Below, piece after piece: positions 22,361 to 35,567 of a DNA stretch of 64,000 nt (position 1 is the stretch's first letter; each line of letters starts with the position of its first letter). The stretch is from Pyrocephalus nanus. Taxonomy: Eukaryota > Chordata > Aves > Passeriformes > Tyrannidae. Under the pieces are notes generated by a model that saw nothing but the letters and a program-made list of their open reading frames with translations, made no database searches and had not been told where the DNA came from. Location: contig CM076268.1 of the NCBI GenBank assembly GCA_038380795.1, positions 3,837,001 through 3,901,000 of the forward strand, in the 5' to 3' direction. The position numbers and the translations under genes were made by a program.

Positions 22361-25140
22361 TGATGGCCCACCAGCCCTGGCAGATGCAGCCCAAGCTCAC
22401 AGGGAACCACTCGTGTTTATTCTAGTGCAGGTATGGGCTGGCTGAGTGTGTAAGCAGCACTCAGCCATAGCTGGGAGAGGATTAAAAAACCCCATCAAAC
22501 ACATAAGAAACAATAAAAAAAAGAATGGGCAGTGTAGACATTAAAATGTTTCCTGTATTTTTGACTTGCTCTCTTTTTGCTGGTCTTGGTAGGAACTGAG
22601 GTCACGGAGTCACTTTTAGGGGCAAGAGCACACTTCACTTATTCTGGCACAATTTTTCCTTATTAACCCTTTTTCTCCTGTGCTGTTTGAAGCAATGTTT
22701 TGTCTCCACAGGAGTGTCATGATCTCTTCCTTTCACAGACAGTCAAAGCCATTGCTCCAGTCCTTTTGCCATCACCCAATATCTTGGTCCCCTACACACA
22801 CAATATTTGGGATCTTTAGTTTGTCTAAGAACCCAGCAGTGGTTCCTGGTCAAGTTTGGTTTATTTTCAGCAAATGATTTCTTTAAAATGCGAATTTAAG
22901 CTGCATTAAGCCACCTTGACAGAATGGTCACGGGGCTGTTCTTAAACATAAAAAGAAAGATAAGAGGATAAGTGCAAAGTCACCAAACAACATATATGAA
23001 CACAGACGATTATCTGGAATAAACAGTATGAGCAAGGACTGGAAGGGCTGCTAAGGTCTGTTCTTATTTAAATGGTTGGCTCTCTGTGCTCTGTGCAGGG
23101 GGAGTTCAGAGGGCAGAGCTCAAGGATGTGCCAATAACACTTACACAGAGATTCCTGCACGGGAGAGGCACAGCCAGACTTCAGAGGGCTCAGCATGGAG
23201 CAAGCAGTACCACACAAATCAGAAAGTTCCCTGTCTTTTTTCCCCTATTTCATTTCCATTCCGTCAATTTGTCCCTGAAGAGACGTCTAAATGAAAGCTG
23301 TGTTGTTGTAAATAGGGAAAGTCACTTGATCATGTAGGATTTCAGTCTGCTTTTGCATTCGAAGGTCTCTAATGTCAAGTTGTCTGTAATTTGTACTGAA
23401 CCAGAAGCAAAATACTGCTGTGCTGTCACTGGAGTGTCAATGACTTCTCCGCAGAACTGAATCTCTGTGACATTTACACATCCTAAGGACCTGTCTAAGC
23501 TTTGCATTCCACTGAGATGATGCAGGAATAACAGTTTCTTCAGGCTTCAAATTGAAGCTCTTCTGGCATTTTGCTGCTATAGCAAGGGGGGAAAAAAATG
23601 GTAACTTGTAACTGACCTTCTGTTCTGCTTCTTGGGAACAGCACAAGCTTCAGAAGGATGTATGGCACTTAAAGGACCTACTGGAGGGGCATAACTTGCT
23701 GTACAAAGCCTAACTGGTTTTGGTGGATGTATTTTCAGCAGTCATTCGAGGAGAATATGGGTGTAGAAACACTAAAGAGGCAAAGCTCAGTGCTAGTTTT
23801 CTCAGCCACAGGAAACCAAGCAGATGTATTATTTCTTCACTAGCAAGGTACAAATAAACACAAACTTAAGAAATCAGGAATGTAAACCCCGACTCTCCAT
23901 AGGAAATTTCACCAAGAAATCCCAGTAAAATTAGTTCAGAACTGGGCTACACAGATTTGTTTAAAGAAAACAAAGAGAGGTTTACATTCTCATAGGAAAT
24001 AATACACAAAATAAACAAAAAGGTTAATAAATACCATTCTCTGATTTTGCTGGCGTGAAAATGAATGTTGTAAATATTTTTGTTGAGAGACTGAACAACT
24101 CTTCTCATCATCAGTTGTTGTCCATAGATATACCTGGTTTAAGTGTTCCCCCATCACAGTCCATCTTGATCCCTTGCCATTCAACCAAGTTGCAGTCATT
24201 TAGAGTACTTATGTATTGCAATAGTTTCTATGACAACAGATGATGATGATGTTAAGAGTAAAGAATTTTAAGTTGGGTCTATGAATAGGGAGATAAAGGC
24301 ACTGAATTGCAGAGGGAAAGCTTTGCTTCCCAACATTTGGCTTAAATATCTCCACTGTTAATATTTAGCAGCAAATAATGACAATTGCATGAAAAGCAAA
24401 TACACTCAGATTTGAAGTTTTAGGGTAACAAATATTTTCCTAAAAATCTTTACTCTGTGGACTTGATTAGTTTCTGTTCTCCATGCCTGAGCAGACCAGG
24501 TTCTTCTGGAACTGGATTCACTCTGGCAGCGACTGGCTCTTTCCATCCCATTCAAAGGAAGGTGTGAATGCTAAAATCCTACAACAGCTCACCCTGCGTG
24601 GGACTGAGCAGCTCAGTATTGCTGCCAAACCCTCTCAAACACAAAAATACTACACTGCTTTGTGATGATGGCTCCAAAACCTGGGGATTAGAACTCCTTC
24701 ACTTGCAGAAGAACTTCACCTGGGATGACAACATTTCTATTCCAGTTCTTCTCCAGTCCCCTGCCATGCAAAACCCACTCGCTCCGTGGTTTTAATAATC
24801 ACACTCCTGCCATTAATTCAGTTTGTCTCCTGACTGTTTTATCTCCACACAGAGCTGCACTGCAGCTTACCCGGGGTTGGGACAGGCTCTTCAGCTTTGG
24901 GCAGTGCTGAACAGAAAGGAGCTTTGCCCATCAGCTGGGGGCCAGTGTCTGACCACACAACGCAAGGAACTCGCCAGGAAAAGTCTTCCCCGGTGGTTGG
25001 TAAATGTTAGGATTGCAATCGGATATCTACTGCGCCAGTTTAGGTTGCATAATTAATTCAGTATTATTTGGACACAGATAATAAAACCTGATTACCTACA
25101 GCGGTCCAAAAAGGCCATTAGGAACCCACAGCTAAGAAAG
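22361..25140. other. AT-rich unique non-coding sequence
   Basis: About 2.8 kb without a supported gene. A short GAT/ATG trinucleotide run lies at about 24238-24251. Frames of 60-90 codons occur in several registers with no recognisable domain. Confidence 0.55.
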
Positions 25141-27624
25141 CTTCAAGTTCCTGCCAATCCCAGTGGCAGCTGCAAGGAGAGAGCGAGGAGCAGATCCCGG
25201 GTCCGTGGCCAAATCTGCAAATCTGCTGTAATCAGTAACCGGCAACCCCACATCCTGCCAGGCCTAATGGACATCCTGGGAGGGCTCAGCTCCCTCGGCC
25301 CCAGTCCTGCAGGGAGCAGAGGTTGTGCTGAGCTAACGCACTGCCCTGGGGGCAGTGGAGCGTCCCGGGCAGGGGGATGGGGTGGGGGACAGCAGGATGA
25401 GACAGGGAATGTCACTGTCCTGGAGAGGGCACCCTGCTCGGCTCCTTGGCTCAAAACGTGTTCTCCCTTGGTGCAAAACCACGAAGCCACCACAGATTTA
25501 GCACCGAGGTTACAACTGTGGCCAGCCCCAACCTCTTTTATCAGTTCCGGACTGTGTATGACGGAATAAATCCAAACCCTTATTTTGAACAGCTGTCGAG
25601 CACCATTGCTGCTCTGCCTCCTCCTCTGCTCACAAGCAGGACAAAATTTACTGACAGAAGGATTTCTTTGGAAGTAAAACTAGACGAGTCCCATTCTGTT
25701 ACAGGCTAATCTGGGCAAAAGCATGTGCCAGCCCTTGTAACCTTCTCATGCCTTGCACTTTGTTTTCCACTAAATGTCAGCTCTGATAGACTGGCCTGCT
25801 CATCTGAAAGGGCAGGTTTTTGCTTCAATAAAAACAAACCTAGTTAAAAAGATAGACAGTACCTCAATAAAAAAATACCATGGATGCATGAAATGTTCAG
25901 GCTTAATTGGTATGGCTGTACTGCACCATTTCCTTGCTGACATATGCTAGCAGAGAATATTTGTTGTCAGGGGATTTTCAAGGTTATAAAGCATCTTAAA
26001 GGTGTTGGGGAGTGTGTAAATTAAGCTGCTACAGGTAGGTAATGTTCCCATGATGTCAGGACTAAATATGCTGGTGCCTCCAGGGAAGAATTTACCACGG
26101 TCTGGAGTACACGCTGGGGGCCTGATCCTCAGTGAACGTAAATCCTCTTGGCTCCATTGGCTTTACTGCATCGATTTGCACTCACTGCCTTTCGGATTCA
26201 GAGATCCAGCCTTGCAATCTAATCTTAGAGTACTCTAAAGCACGGGGAGGTCAGAAATTAAAAACCCCACCCGCATAGCTGAGCCTTTTGGCTGGATGCT
26301 GCCCCTCCGGAGGGCTGCGGTGCCTCACCGGTTGCCATCTCATCTCCTTGGAGCCGGGCAGAGAGAGATTTTGGCAGGACACACCGCCCCAGCACAGCCC
26401 CACCTGGGAGCCAGGCAGCCAAATTAACAGCGTTTCTGCTGCAATAAATTGTCATCAAGGGGGAGGTGGACATTTAGTGGCACATTATTTACTGGACCGG
26501 GGAATGAGGAAGCTGGAGGAGAGAGGAGCCTTATTCCCTCATTTTCAAAAGGATGAATGAAATGGCAGGAGCCTTCAGGGTTTTTTTCCCTGGAGATGTG
26601 AAGGAAGTAAAATGCCTCCAGCTCCACACTGCTAGTCCTGTCCTTCCTTCCTGACAGGGCAGCCCTTTGCCCGAGCTCTTTGTCTTGCCGGGGAAGTCTC
26701 AAGCATCTGCCTCCTCCCCGTCTCCACGTGGGATCTGATGAGCTGATCTGTCCCTGTCCACCTGGATCATCCACAGCTGTCCCTGCCACTGCCCCAGAGC
26801 AGCCTGTGCTGGAGCACGGGGTGCCCCCAGCACCCCACCCAGGTGTGCAGGTGAGTGGATCCAACCAGGGTCTCGCTGGGAAGGACACGTGAAGGGGCAG
26901 CGCTCCTGACTCCAGCTCACTTATTCCCTCCGGACTCTCTCCGTAAGAAGAGCTTCCGGAAAAGTATTTAGGGAAATCTCGTAAGCATTAGCAGCACGAT
27001 GGAGCTCTGCAGCCTCCGTGTAAATGTTATTCTGGGTTAAAAGCTTTGGATGAGGATGTTATAAACATAAGTACGTCTGTGGGGATTGTTAACCCTCCCT
27101 TTGCCAAAGTAACGTCCCTTATTCCTGAGCAAGGGAAAGCTGTGAAAGGAGGGACAGTCAGTTTGGAGTGTTGGGATTCTCTGCACTTGGAGTGCTAATT
27201 CAAGCCATGGGTGAGTGCAGAGTAGAGGACTTGGTCGTTATATGCTCTTTCCCTAACCATGCAGTGGGTGTTACAGCACGGTGTTAATCCTGACAGCAGC
27301 CCCAGGGAATCCGAGGAGCAGCAGCACCTTGGTGGAGATGTCAGTGCCTGCCAGGGTGCACCCAAACCACCCCAGGCAGCCCCTCCAAACCCTTCTGCTG
27401 CCCAGTCCATCCTGTATCCTGCCATGCTTCCCATCAATGGCCAGTGAGCCACCAGGGTGGGGAAGGACAGGCTCCCTCTGGGCCAGGAACTGAATGTCCT
27501 CCCTCACGGCAACCACTGACCCCAGGGCTCGGGGCCAGGGACACACCAAGGTCTGGCTTTAAACAGCACTAGATCTCACCAGAACAGGGTACACTGTCAT
27601 TGGAGAGCCAGGCTGGGCCCTGCC
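25140..27624. other. GC-richer non-coding block
   Basis: GC content rises compared with its flanks, most clearly at 25.14-25.52 kb and 26.25-26.93 kb. A canonical G-quadruplex motif sits at 25367-25388. A 154-codon minus-strand frame (26424-26888) and overlapping plus frames exist but show no domain, so I leave them uncalled. A weakly conserved exon or lncRNA could hide here. Confidence 0.45.
25367..25388 (+). other. Predicted G-quadruplex motif
   Basis: Four G runs of 3, 5, 4 and 5 bases are separated by loops of 2, 2 and 1 bases, so the G3+N1-7 rule is met on the plus strand with very short loops. Such motifs are expected to be stable in vitro. A biological role here is unproven. Confidence 0.75.
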
Positions 27625-28028
27625 TGCTGCTACACAGGCTGAGAGAGCTGAGGGTGTTCAGTCTGGAGAAGAGGAGGCTCCAGGGAGACCTTACAACCCT
27701 TTCCAGTGCCTAAAGGGGTTCCAGGAGAGTTGGAGAGGGACTTTGGACAAGGGCCTGGAGGGACAAGACAAGGGAATGGCTTCCTACTGTCAGAGGGCAG
27801 GGTTAGATGGGATTCTGGGGAGAAATTCTTCCCTCTGAGGGTGGAGAGGCCCTGGCACAGGTTGCCCAGAGAGGTTCTGGATTCCCCATCCCTGGAAGTG
27901 TTCAAGGCCAGGTTGGACGGGGCTTGGGCCAACCTGGTCTAGTGGAAGGTGTCCCTGCTCATGGCAGGGAGTGGAACAAAATGACCTTTAAGATCCCTTC
28001 CAGCCCAGCCCATTCTATGAATCTGTGA
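27625..28028 (+). mobile_element. CR1 LINE fragment, longest clear copy
   Basis: About 400 bases of CR1 3' region. The GGTGTTCAGTCTGGAGAAGAGG block is followed by AGAAATTCTTCCCTCTGAGG, CCCTGGCACAGGTTGCCCAG and CTAGTGGAAGGTGTCCCTG. It ends CATTCTATGAATCTGTGA. The copy is well preserved and continuous, which suggests a relatively recent insertion. Only the 3' non-coding end is present, with no polymerase frame. Confidence 0.96.
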
Positions 28029-30649
28029 CACACACCTGTAAATACCAGCACAGGGAGGAAAACCCTTAGGAAATAACAATACCAAAAAAGTAAACCTTCC
28101 AGCTCATACCTGGCTGCTATTCATGCCCACTGGGAGGCCTTTTCCTGTGGGAAATTTATCTCTGAAGGCAGTACAGAGCAGCCCTTGAACACATGTCCAT
28201 GGCAAGAGGCAATGGGAACCCCAGGGCATGGGTATTGGACTGACTTGGGACAGGAGGGGATGCAACTCCTCCAATTCCTTAGGGAGGGGGGGTTCATGGA
28301 AGACAGGCCCACCTGCTCCTCTCGGGAGTTCTGGAAGGTTCTGAGGAGCATGGATATGAATCCTCCTCTGATGTGACAGCACTGGGGTGTGGGAGGAGGA
28401 TCACCATCCCATGCCAGGAGAGCAACCCATGACACAACGGTGGGGACAACAGGGACACAGCTCAGGGGGAGGAGGGGGGGATGCCACAGCTCACGTGCTG
28501 CCACCACATCTTCTTCCTGCTCCGGGGAACAAATTACCCTCACACTTCTAACATTAGCAGCCATTTCCATAAGCAATTAACCTCTGCGTTACACCATCAA
28601 GCATCTGAAAAAGGTGTTGTGACACAGTTATTAAAGGATGGAAGGGCTTGTTGGCTGCATACATAATAAAGGGCGGCCCTGCTTTCCCACTTGGATTTCT
28701 GAGCAGGGGCAGAATGAGTGGAAACCTTATAAAACAGAAATATTCCACGCTGGCCCGGGGAGGATTTGTCCTAGGTTCCTAATTTAAATGTTGGGGGTTA
28801 TTTATTTGCTTTTAAAGAGAAACATTTATTTTTCAACAAAGCAAATGGCTACAAAAATTGTTTTCCACATTTGACATATTCTTTTAAAGAAATTCTGTTT
28901 GTTTTTTTTAACACTTTATTCCTCCCCCTTGGAGGAATGATTCCTGGTTCAAGACCAAACAGCCCTAATCATCAGACTGGATTTGCTGTTGGGGACCTCC
29001 CTTCTCCTCTCCCTCCCAGGAGCTGCAGTGGATGGTGAACTTCATTCCTGCCAATGGATCCCCTGGGAGCAGGGGCAGGGGCAGGCAGAGGGAGGGTGCT
29101 GGGTCCCTCCCCACCAGAGATGTGTGAACCTCCCGAAGATTATCAGCCTTGCTAAAACCTTCCTTGGCTATTCTGCCCTCATAAGGCCTCACACTGGTGG
29201 CATAATGCAGGGGAGGTTTAGGAGAAGACTACAGGTTAATCACTCTCCTGGTAATATGAGCAAGATGAAACTATTCAGCTGGAAAACAGGAAAAAAATAT
29301 AGCAATTTCTTTGTACAGGGCTGTGCAGCTTTCCTTGATATTTTTTTTTTTTTTTTGGTACTATTTGCTCTTTCAAAACTCCTTTGCTTTATCCATTCAT
29401 ATATCCATATATCCAACATCAATAAATCCATCCACATAAGGCAAGCATGAAGTTCTCTGTTTAAATCCCTGTCAACCAGAAAGCACCAAGGCTGCCACCA
29501 TCCAATCTGCCAAGGACTGTGGAGTCAATCAGCTCTTGCAGCACCACTGGCTCTCTGTGAATCAAAATATTTCACCAATATCTGGGTTTATGGCAAAAAA
29601 AAACTACCCAAAAAAAAACATTAGAAATACTCAGGTCCCTCAGTGGAAGAGGAAGCATTTTCCAAATTGCTCTACAGAGTTGTTTCCCCTTCCTAATTTC
29701 CCCTTTTATAACACAATAACAGAATCTGTGTGGTTTTATATCCCATTTTTTGCAGTGAGGGGGGCTTGACAAGGAAGGGCTGGGCCAACAACAGCCATAC
29801 CTTTTTCTATTTAGGAAATAACACTGACACTTTTATTTAAAGATCAAAGCAAGGCAAACACCAGGACTCCAAGCCTCTTCTCTTTTTTTTTTTATCCATA
29901 AAAGAATGCCACGGAGTTTACTTGTGGTGCTACTAATGAGGTAACTTTAGCCCCAATTTCACATTATTAGCACTCTATCTAGGAGAAGCTGATGATCTTT
30001 GGCCACTGTAAAACATGATTCCCAGGCCAGGTGTTGGGCTTCCAGCCAAAATGCTGTGTTTTTCCCAACACTGCACTACAAAGGACCTCAATGATGATAG
30101 GAAAGATATACTTCCTTTAGGGATCAGAGATAATTAACTCTTTATAGTTGCTCTTTTATTATTACTGAACCCATGCCAAACTTTTGCATTGCTTTACCTA
30201 ATAAAAGTACCTCCTGCACTGTTGGTAGTATCCAAATTACTTTTTTCATTTGTTAACAGTCGGGCCTTTAAATGCTTTTTGAACTTCTTTGTTGTAAAAA
30301 AACTCTCCAAATTAGTCATTCCTGGGCATTTACACTGCACAATTCTTTCTTTCTCAGTTTCTCCTCGGTTTTGTAACATAATTTTTCTTCCCAAAAGGGA
30401 GGAATTCAGAAAATATGCAAAATAAAAGGCAAAATAACAACAGCATATGTTTCATACAGCCACCTAAGAACCATATTTAAGGCACGGTGTGTTGTTACAC
30501 TGCCACATGTTGAATCAATTGATTTACAGATTCACTAATAATAACAGTAATCCTAATGCTCATTTGCTCCCAGGGCAGTATGAGAAAGGGCATCCCAGCC
30601 TTGCAGATGGGAAATGAGAGAGAGAAAATGACTGTCCTGGTGCTAAAAG
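28029..30649. other. Unique non-coding sequence
   Basis: No supported gene. Features seen are a G-rich stretch near 28463-28480 (GGGGGAGGAGGGGGGG), a 16-base T run at 29341-29356, and a TCCATTCATATATCCATATA-type degenerate repeat at about 29392-29430. A 155-codon frame (28983-29450) runs through the T tract and so gains a run of F codons. It is not convincing. Confidence 0.55.
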
Positions 30650-30650
30650 A

Positions 30651-30831
30651 GCAGCACTGGAAGGGGCTGCCCAGGGGGGTGGTGGAGTCCCCATCCCTGG
30701 AGGTGTCCAAGGAAGGACTGGACGTGGCACTCAGTGCTCTGGGCTGGGGGACAAGGTGGGGATCGGGTACAGGGTGGGCTCAGTGATCCCAGAGGCTTCT
30801 TCCAACCTGGAATTATCCTGTGATTGTGTGA
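30651..30831 (+). mobile_element. CR1 LINE fragment, divergent subfamily
   Basis: GCAGCACTGGAAGGGGCTGCCC is followed by GTGGTGGAGTCCCCATCCC and TGGAGGTGTCCAAGGAAGG. The 3' end is GTGATCCCAGAGGCTTCTTC and CAACCTGGAATTATCCTGTG. It resembles the 35.6-kb copy more than the 27.6-kb one. Confidence 0.92.
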
Positions 30832-33369
30832 ATTTACTCATCCCCAGAAATGGGACTGTGCCTCAGGGCCAAGCCCTCGCTAAGATCTGCCTGCTCCACT
30901 TGCACAATATTGCTGAAGACACTGAAATGGCTGCCACCTCTTTTCCCACTCCATGATAGGGACATTTGGAGCTGGGATATGTAAGGAGAAACACGCAGAA
31001 GATGTCAATTAGTCTGTGAGAGTTCCTGGGGTCCCTTGTGCTGAGATGCACTTGGAATAACCATCACCTGGACAACCCCATGGCAACTGGGCTGGAGTGC
31101 TGGGTTTCCTCCAGCCTTGCAAAGGCATCACAGTTCCCTCACACCTGCACTGCCTGTGCTGGAGCACCTGCCACCAGGACAGCATCCCTGCTGTTGGCAA
31201 GACCTGCTCCCCTCAGAAAAAGAAAGTAATGTGTTCTGAGAAACGCTGCATGTTGGATCAATACCCATTCTGCTCCTCAAGTTGGTGTTTCCAGGGGGTT
31301 ATTTATCTACAGCCTCTGAGTTCTCAACTGAAGAGCAGGTTGCTCATTTTATACCCCACAACCAGGTGGAATAAAGATTTGCAGATTTGCCACTCAGTCT
31401 GAATACACAAGGAAATGGAGAGAGAGAGGAAAAAAAAGATAAGTAACATTCACCGCATTTGGGATTTGCTTTCCTTTTGAAGCTGCATCTGAACACAGAC
31501 TAAAAACATAATCTTCCCAGATCCAGGCTCCAGGATTTTAATCTGGATTTCTGGCTGATAGCAATTAAAAGCTGACAGCACAGAAGTATTTTATTTAAAA
31601 GAATGATTGGTCTAATGATATTCCACTGAAGCATGGCCTCCAGATTGGAGCTGGTCACATGTACAAAGTGTGGGGAATAGATCACAAAGGGAGTTAATAG
31701 AACCGGGATCCACACTGAATGTCTTTTTCATTATCAGCTCTTTGTTCTACCCATTAGTATACACTGACTCGCTTTGGTAAGATCCTTTGTATTTCCAACT
31801 TATCAGGGTCTCATAAATGAAAGTCATGTGCTTTTATCTGCTCATTCCCTTTAATAAGTGTCACAAAACATTCTGTGTGATTGATTAACTGGTAACAAGA
31901 AGGAGACAAAGTAGGAATATGCATATTAGCATATTTTTCTTAGCTCAAAAAAAAAATACATTTTATATGTATGTGGCACTTGAAGTATATCAAGCTGCCA
32001 AAAGTTTTAAACAAAGGAAGAGCTGAATTACAGTACAAAACACGGTGAAAAGGCCAAATTTATCCTTGGTGTAACTCACTGATGACAGCGAAGTTAAAGC
32101 AGAGATGAAACAGGCTCACCAAGTGTACATGAAACACCCCAGCAAGCACAGAGGGATGTTCAGACATTTTGCAGCCAGAAGGGCCAGTTAGGATGGTACC
32201 GTCTGACCTCCTGCACAGACAGGGCGAGCAGATCTCACCCTTTTCCCCATTACCCACACAGAGGAGCGACTGAGAGCTTTTATTCCTTTCCTGCTGGCAG
32301 GGGAGCTGCTTTGGGAGGATGTGTGTGCACCTCCGAGGTGCTGAGCGCCCCCCCCTCGCCCCGAGGGCGGTGGGAGGCTTTTGCTCAGGCAGTTCACGCT
32401 GCATTTGTCGCTGCAGGGGCTGGAGGCAGAGGATGAAAGGCCTCATTGCACCCAGTTTGTGAGCACTTGGAGGCTGTGACACAAACAGGCTGTTCCTCTC
32501 CGCGGGGAGGTGAACACAGGCTGAGGTGGGAAGCACTGAGAGTCACGCTCAGATGGGGAGGATGAATTCACCTGCCCTAGGCTGGAAAGACTCATGCAGA
32601 GGTACATAAAGGACCTGGCAGTGATGAGCACAGCCATTCTAAAAAAGACACTTGATCCCAAGCAGTAATACCTACACAGAAGTCAAGGCACAAGTGGGTA
32701 TTTCCTAAGGCCTCAGCAAGAGGACAGGCGGGACAGCCACGCCACAGAGATCGCTGGGACAGGCACGGTTCACCAGGGAGAAGCCTCACACCTATCAAAG
32801 ACACCAACCCTGCCCCTCTCCCAGTTCCTAGGGAACATGCAGTACCAGTTTTAATTTACCCAAAGGTGTACCCAGACTTGCTGGAGGGAAGGGGCAGAGA
32901 AGAGGGATAAGATGGAGCTCAAAACTCCCACTTCTCCTGGCATCATCTGAGAACTAACCACGAGTCCTGACACTCATGTCTGTGTGAGATTTGCTGCACC
33001 ATTGCTGCATGTGCCAGCTCTGGGGTAAGAAATAAAAAGGGGAAATTCATTTTATTATTTGTTATATGCAAGAAGGAATAAACTCTATTTGACTGCATTT
33101 ACTGAAGTGCCTCCTCTGCACATCCTTGTATGTGCCAGTCTCAAACTGAACCTCGACATTTCTCTAGCATTTCACCATCTAACTCCTTCAATGTATTAGG
33201 TGTCTTACCCTGACCACTAAGAGAGCTCCCTGCTCTCCAGACAACCTCTTCCACCATATCAGTGATGTGATTTCTTCACTCTGATGCCCAGTTAGTACAT
33301 TCCTACAGATCCTTTCATACATTTCGTATTTATTGATTAATTAAGTTCTGTAAAAGTCCTGTGGGGTAT
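30832..33369. other. Unique non-coding sequence
   Basis: About 2.5 kb with no supported gene. It holds a GC-rich patch at about 32320-32420 and a palindromic ATATGCATAT with overlapping GCATATT direct repeats at 31917-31936. A 158-codon minus-strand frame (32060-32536) spans the GC-rich patch and has no recognisable domain. Confidence 0.55.
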
Positions 33370-33460
33370 CATGATCCCTGTATTATGATGGGAAGCTGAG
33401 TCGTGGAGCAGACTTTGTACTCTTTGCAAAGCTAGAGCAAGAGCTAGAATCATATCTCAC
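33370..33460 (-). mobile_element. MIR/CORE-SINE-like relic
   Basis: ATGATCCCTGTATTATGATG and GGGAAGCTGAGTCGTGGAG, followed later by GCAAAGCTAGAGCAAGAGC, match the reverse-oriented MIR core in order (CCTGTATTTTACAGATG, GGGAAACTGAGGCACAGAG, and an AGCTAGTAAGTGGCAGAGC-like end). Decayed, with several substitutions. Confidence 0.6.
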
Positions 33461-35392
33461 ATCTCTGAAGACTTTGTTTGAACCAGAGGATGTGTCTCCC
33501 TCCCATCCAGTACTACCCTGGATGATTTCCCAGTCTGCTGTTTAAATACAGCTGAAGAACAAGTCAGTCTTTTCCCTTATGCTGTAGTTTGTCTTTACAA
33601 AGTGCTGCACAGGCACAAATCCATTAGGATTCCTACAGTCTATATATTTCTTGACATATCCTTGTATCCTGATCTGTGATCCTGAACCCCTGGCCGTGCT
33701 AAGCCTGAGAAGACCTCCACAATAATCCTGCTATGCACTCCCAGGTCTGGCATCTTCTCTCCCCCCGCTCGTTCAGAGGGACATGCACATTTGCAAGATT
33801 ATCTTTTGGCTCGTGGCAGCAGAAATCAGAACCAGTTTATCTGAAATGAGGAGAGCCTACCACTTCAGCTCCAGGCCAGGTGGACATGGATGACCTAGAA
33901 GGATAAATTTAGCAGTGAGCACTTCAGACCGCAGTGCGTGTGTGTATCCAGTTACTAACTGTTAATCATGTCTCCTTCCCCTAAATTGGCCAACTGAAAG
34001 GACACCTGGCAATTCTGGAACATTCCTGTTAGATTACTAATATCAATATTAAGTGAAAGAGCTTGAGGAATGTCACATTAGTTTCTGATGGCTCCCTTCC
34101 GCCATACTTCTGGCCAGCAGGCTTTGGCAGATGTGGCTCCATTCTGTCCAAATGCAATTCAGGGTTTAAGAATGTGCTCACTTTCCTGGGACCATCTGTT
34201 TGCTTTTCTGCTGAAGGAACTCCAGCCTCTTTGGCAACCTCAGTGTATTGTACTCAATAAATCCTGACGTGTAGCAAATTTTTTTCTGGCAGATCTCGAA
34301 GCTGAATGTAATCCAAATTGTTCATTATTGATATTAAAACCGATTTGTGCATCACCAACCATTAAAGGAACGCACTAAATATCCCCATGAATGAGAAACC
34401 GAGGAGTCCATCAGAACACATTTATCATGATGTTAAAATGGAAGAAGGGTTCTAGGGCTCTTCCTGCTACTGCAACAGCCCACATCTAAGAGCAGCTGTA
34501 GGACCCAAAATGTACAAAGAGCCTCCACACAAGATAAAAGATCAAAAGGAAGGTATCTGACCCAAGGACTGCCTCCTGGGGTCCAACACGTTGTGTGGAA
34601 CAGGGAGGTAAAGCCTTGCATCTGCTCCCAACTCAGCCACAAATCCACTGCCTGAGCACAGCAAGGTCTCCTCATCCCACACGGGTTTGTTGTAGGATCT
34701 GTAGGATCTTGAAGGCATCACCAGGCTTGTAAACTGGTGACTGTGAATTCTCAGTCCTTTGACTGCTGGGTCCAGGACAGGTGTCTGTAGCATGACAAAG
34801 TATAATGAAGCTTTCAAAGCACTGGTGAATATCTACAAAAATTAATGATGTGTGCTTTCTTTTTGTATAGAGTCCATACCCACATTATCTTTAATTAAAA
34901 ATGAAGAATTTTCTAGATAAGGACATTGGTGTAAAATTAGGTTTATCAGACTTATTTTTGTGGACCGATTTCCATTGGAGTTTTGCATTAGTACTGTGGG
35001 ATTATTTCTTCTGGTATTTCAGTTGCCAGCATTCAGATTTCATATTTCACGTGTTTTTTTCACAGAAACCTTGCAGAAGCCCTGGAAAAATCTCAGCACT
35101 TGATCTTCTATAAAGAAATGGACTTCATTTCTTATTAAAAATTATTTAAAATTAAAATCTATACTTAGAACTAAGATTCTGTTGACAGTTCTTTATCTTT
35201 CCTTACTTCTTTCAGCTATAATAACTTAAAATTCTGACCTGAAGTTTTTGCCCTTTATAGTACGTTGGACATGGATGACAAAAAGTAGAGATCAAACTGT
35301 TTCAGTGGCACTTATATTGTACAGTCCCATAGAAGCAGCTGAATCCAAAAACAAATCCCTCCTTCAGAAGGAGCACCACCATTTTGCTTCCC
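33461..35392. other. Unique non-coding sequence
   Basis: No gene supported. AT-rich stretch at 34850-35240 with many TAAT/ATTA words. Minus-strand frames at 34433-34817 overlap each other and lack domains. Confidence 0.55.
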
Positions 35393-35499
35393 TTTGTTTT
35401 GTTCTGGGTTTTTTGTTTGTTTGGGTTTTGTTTGTTTGGTGGTTTTGTTTGGGTTTTGTTTTGGTTTTATTTTGGTTTGGTTTGGGTTTTTTTGTTTTG
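35393..35499 (+). repeat. G/T-rich low-complexity repeat, (TTTTG/TTTGG)n
   Basis: About 107 bases of interrupted TTTG, TTTTG and TTTGGG units with five GGG runs on the plus strand. The spacing between GGG runs is too long and T-rich for a strong quadruplex. A spurious frame rich in F, V, W, L and G crosses it. It lies 70 bases upstream of a CR1. Confidence 0.9.
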
Positions 35500-35567
35500 C
35501 AACAAGCAGGTCAGGAAAGTCTTGTTTCTAAATAAAGTTTCTCCATGAATTTAGGACATTGTAGCAA

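Noticed and set aside
26424..26888. 154-codon minus-strand open frame
   Set aside because: GC-rich region with overlapping open frames on both strands. No domain, and no codon pattern favouring one frame.
28983..29450. 155-codon plus-strand frame with a hydrophobic start resembling a signal peptide
   Set aside because: It crosses a poly(T) tract that creates an artificial phenylalanine run, and nothing else in it looks like a known secreted or membrane protein.
32060..32536. 158-codon minus-strand open frame
   Set aside because: Spans a GC-rich patch, has no domain or conserved motif, and overlaps other frames equally open.
35393..35499. Interstitial telomeric repeat or strong G-quadruplex
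   Set aside because: Units are TTTG/TTTTG/TTTGGG mixtures, not TTAGGG, and the spacing between GGG runs is too long for a strong quadruplex.
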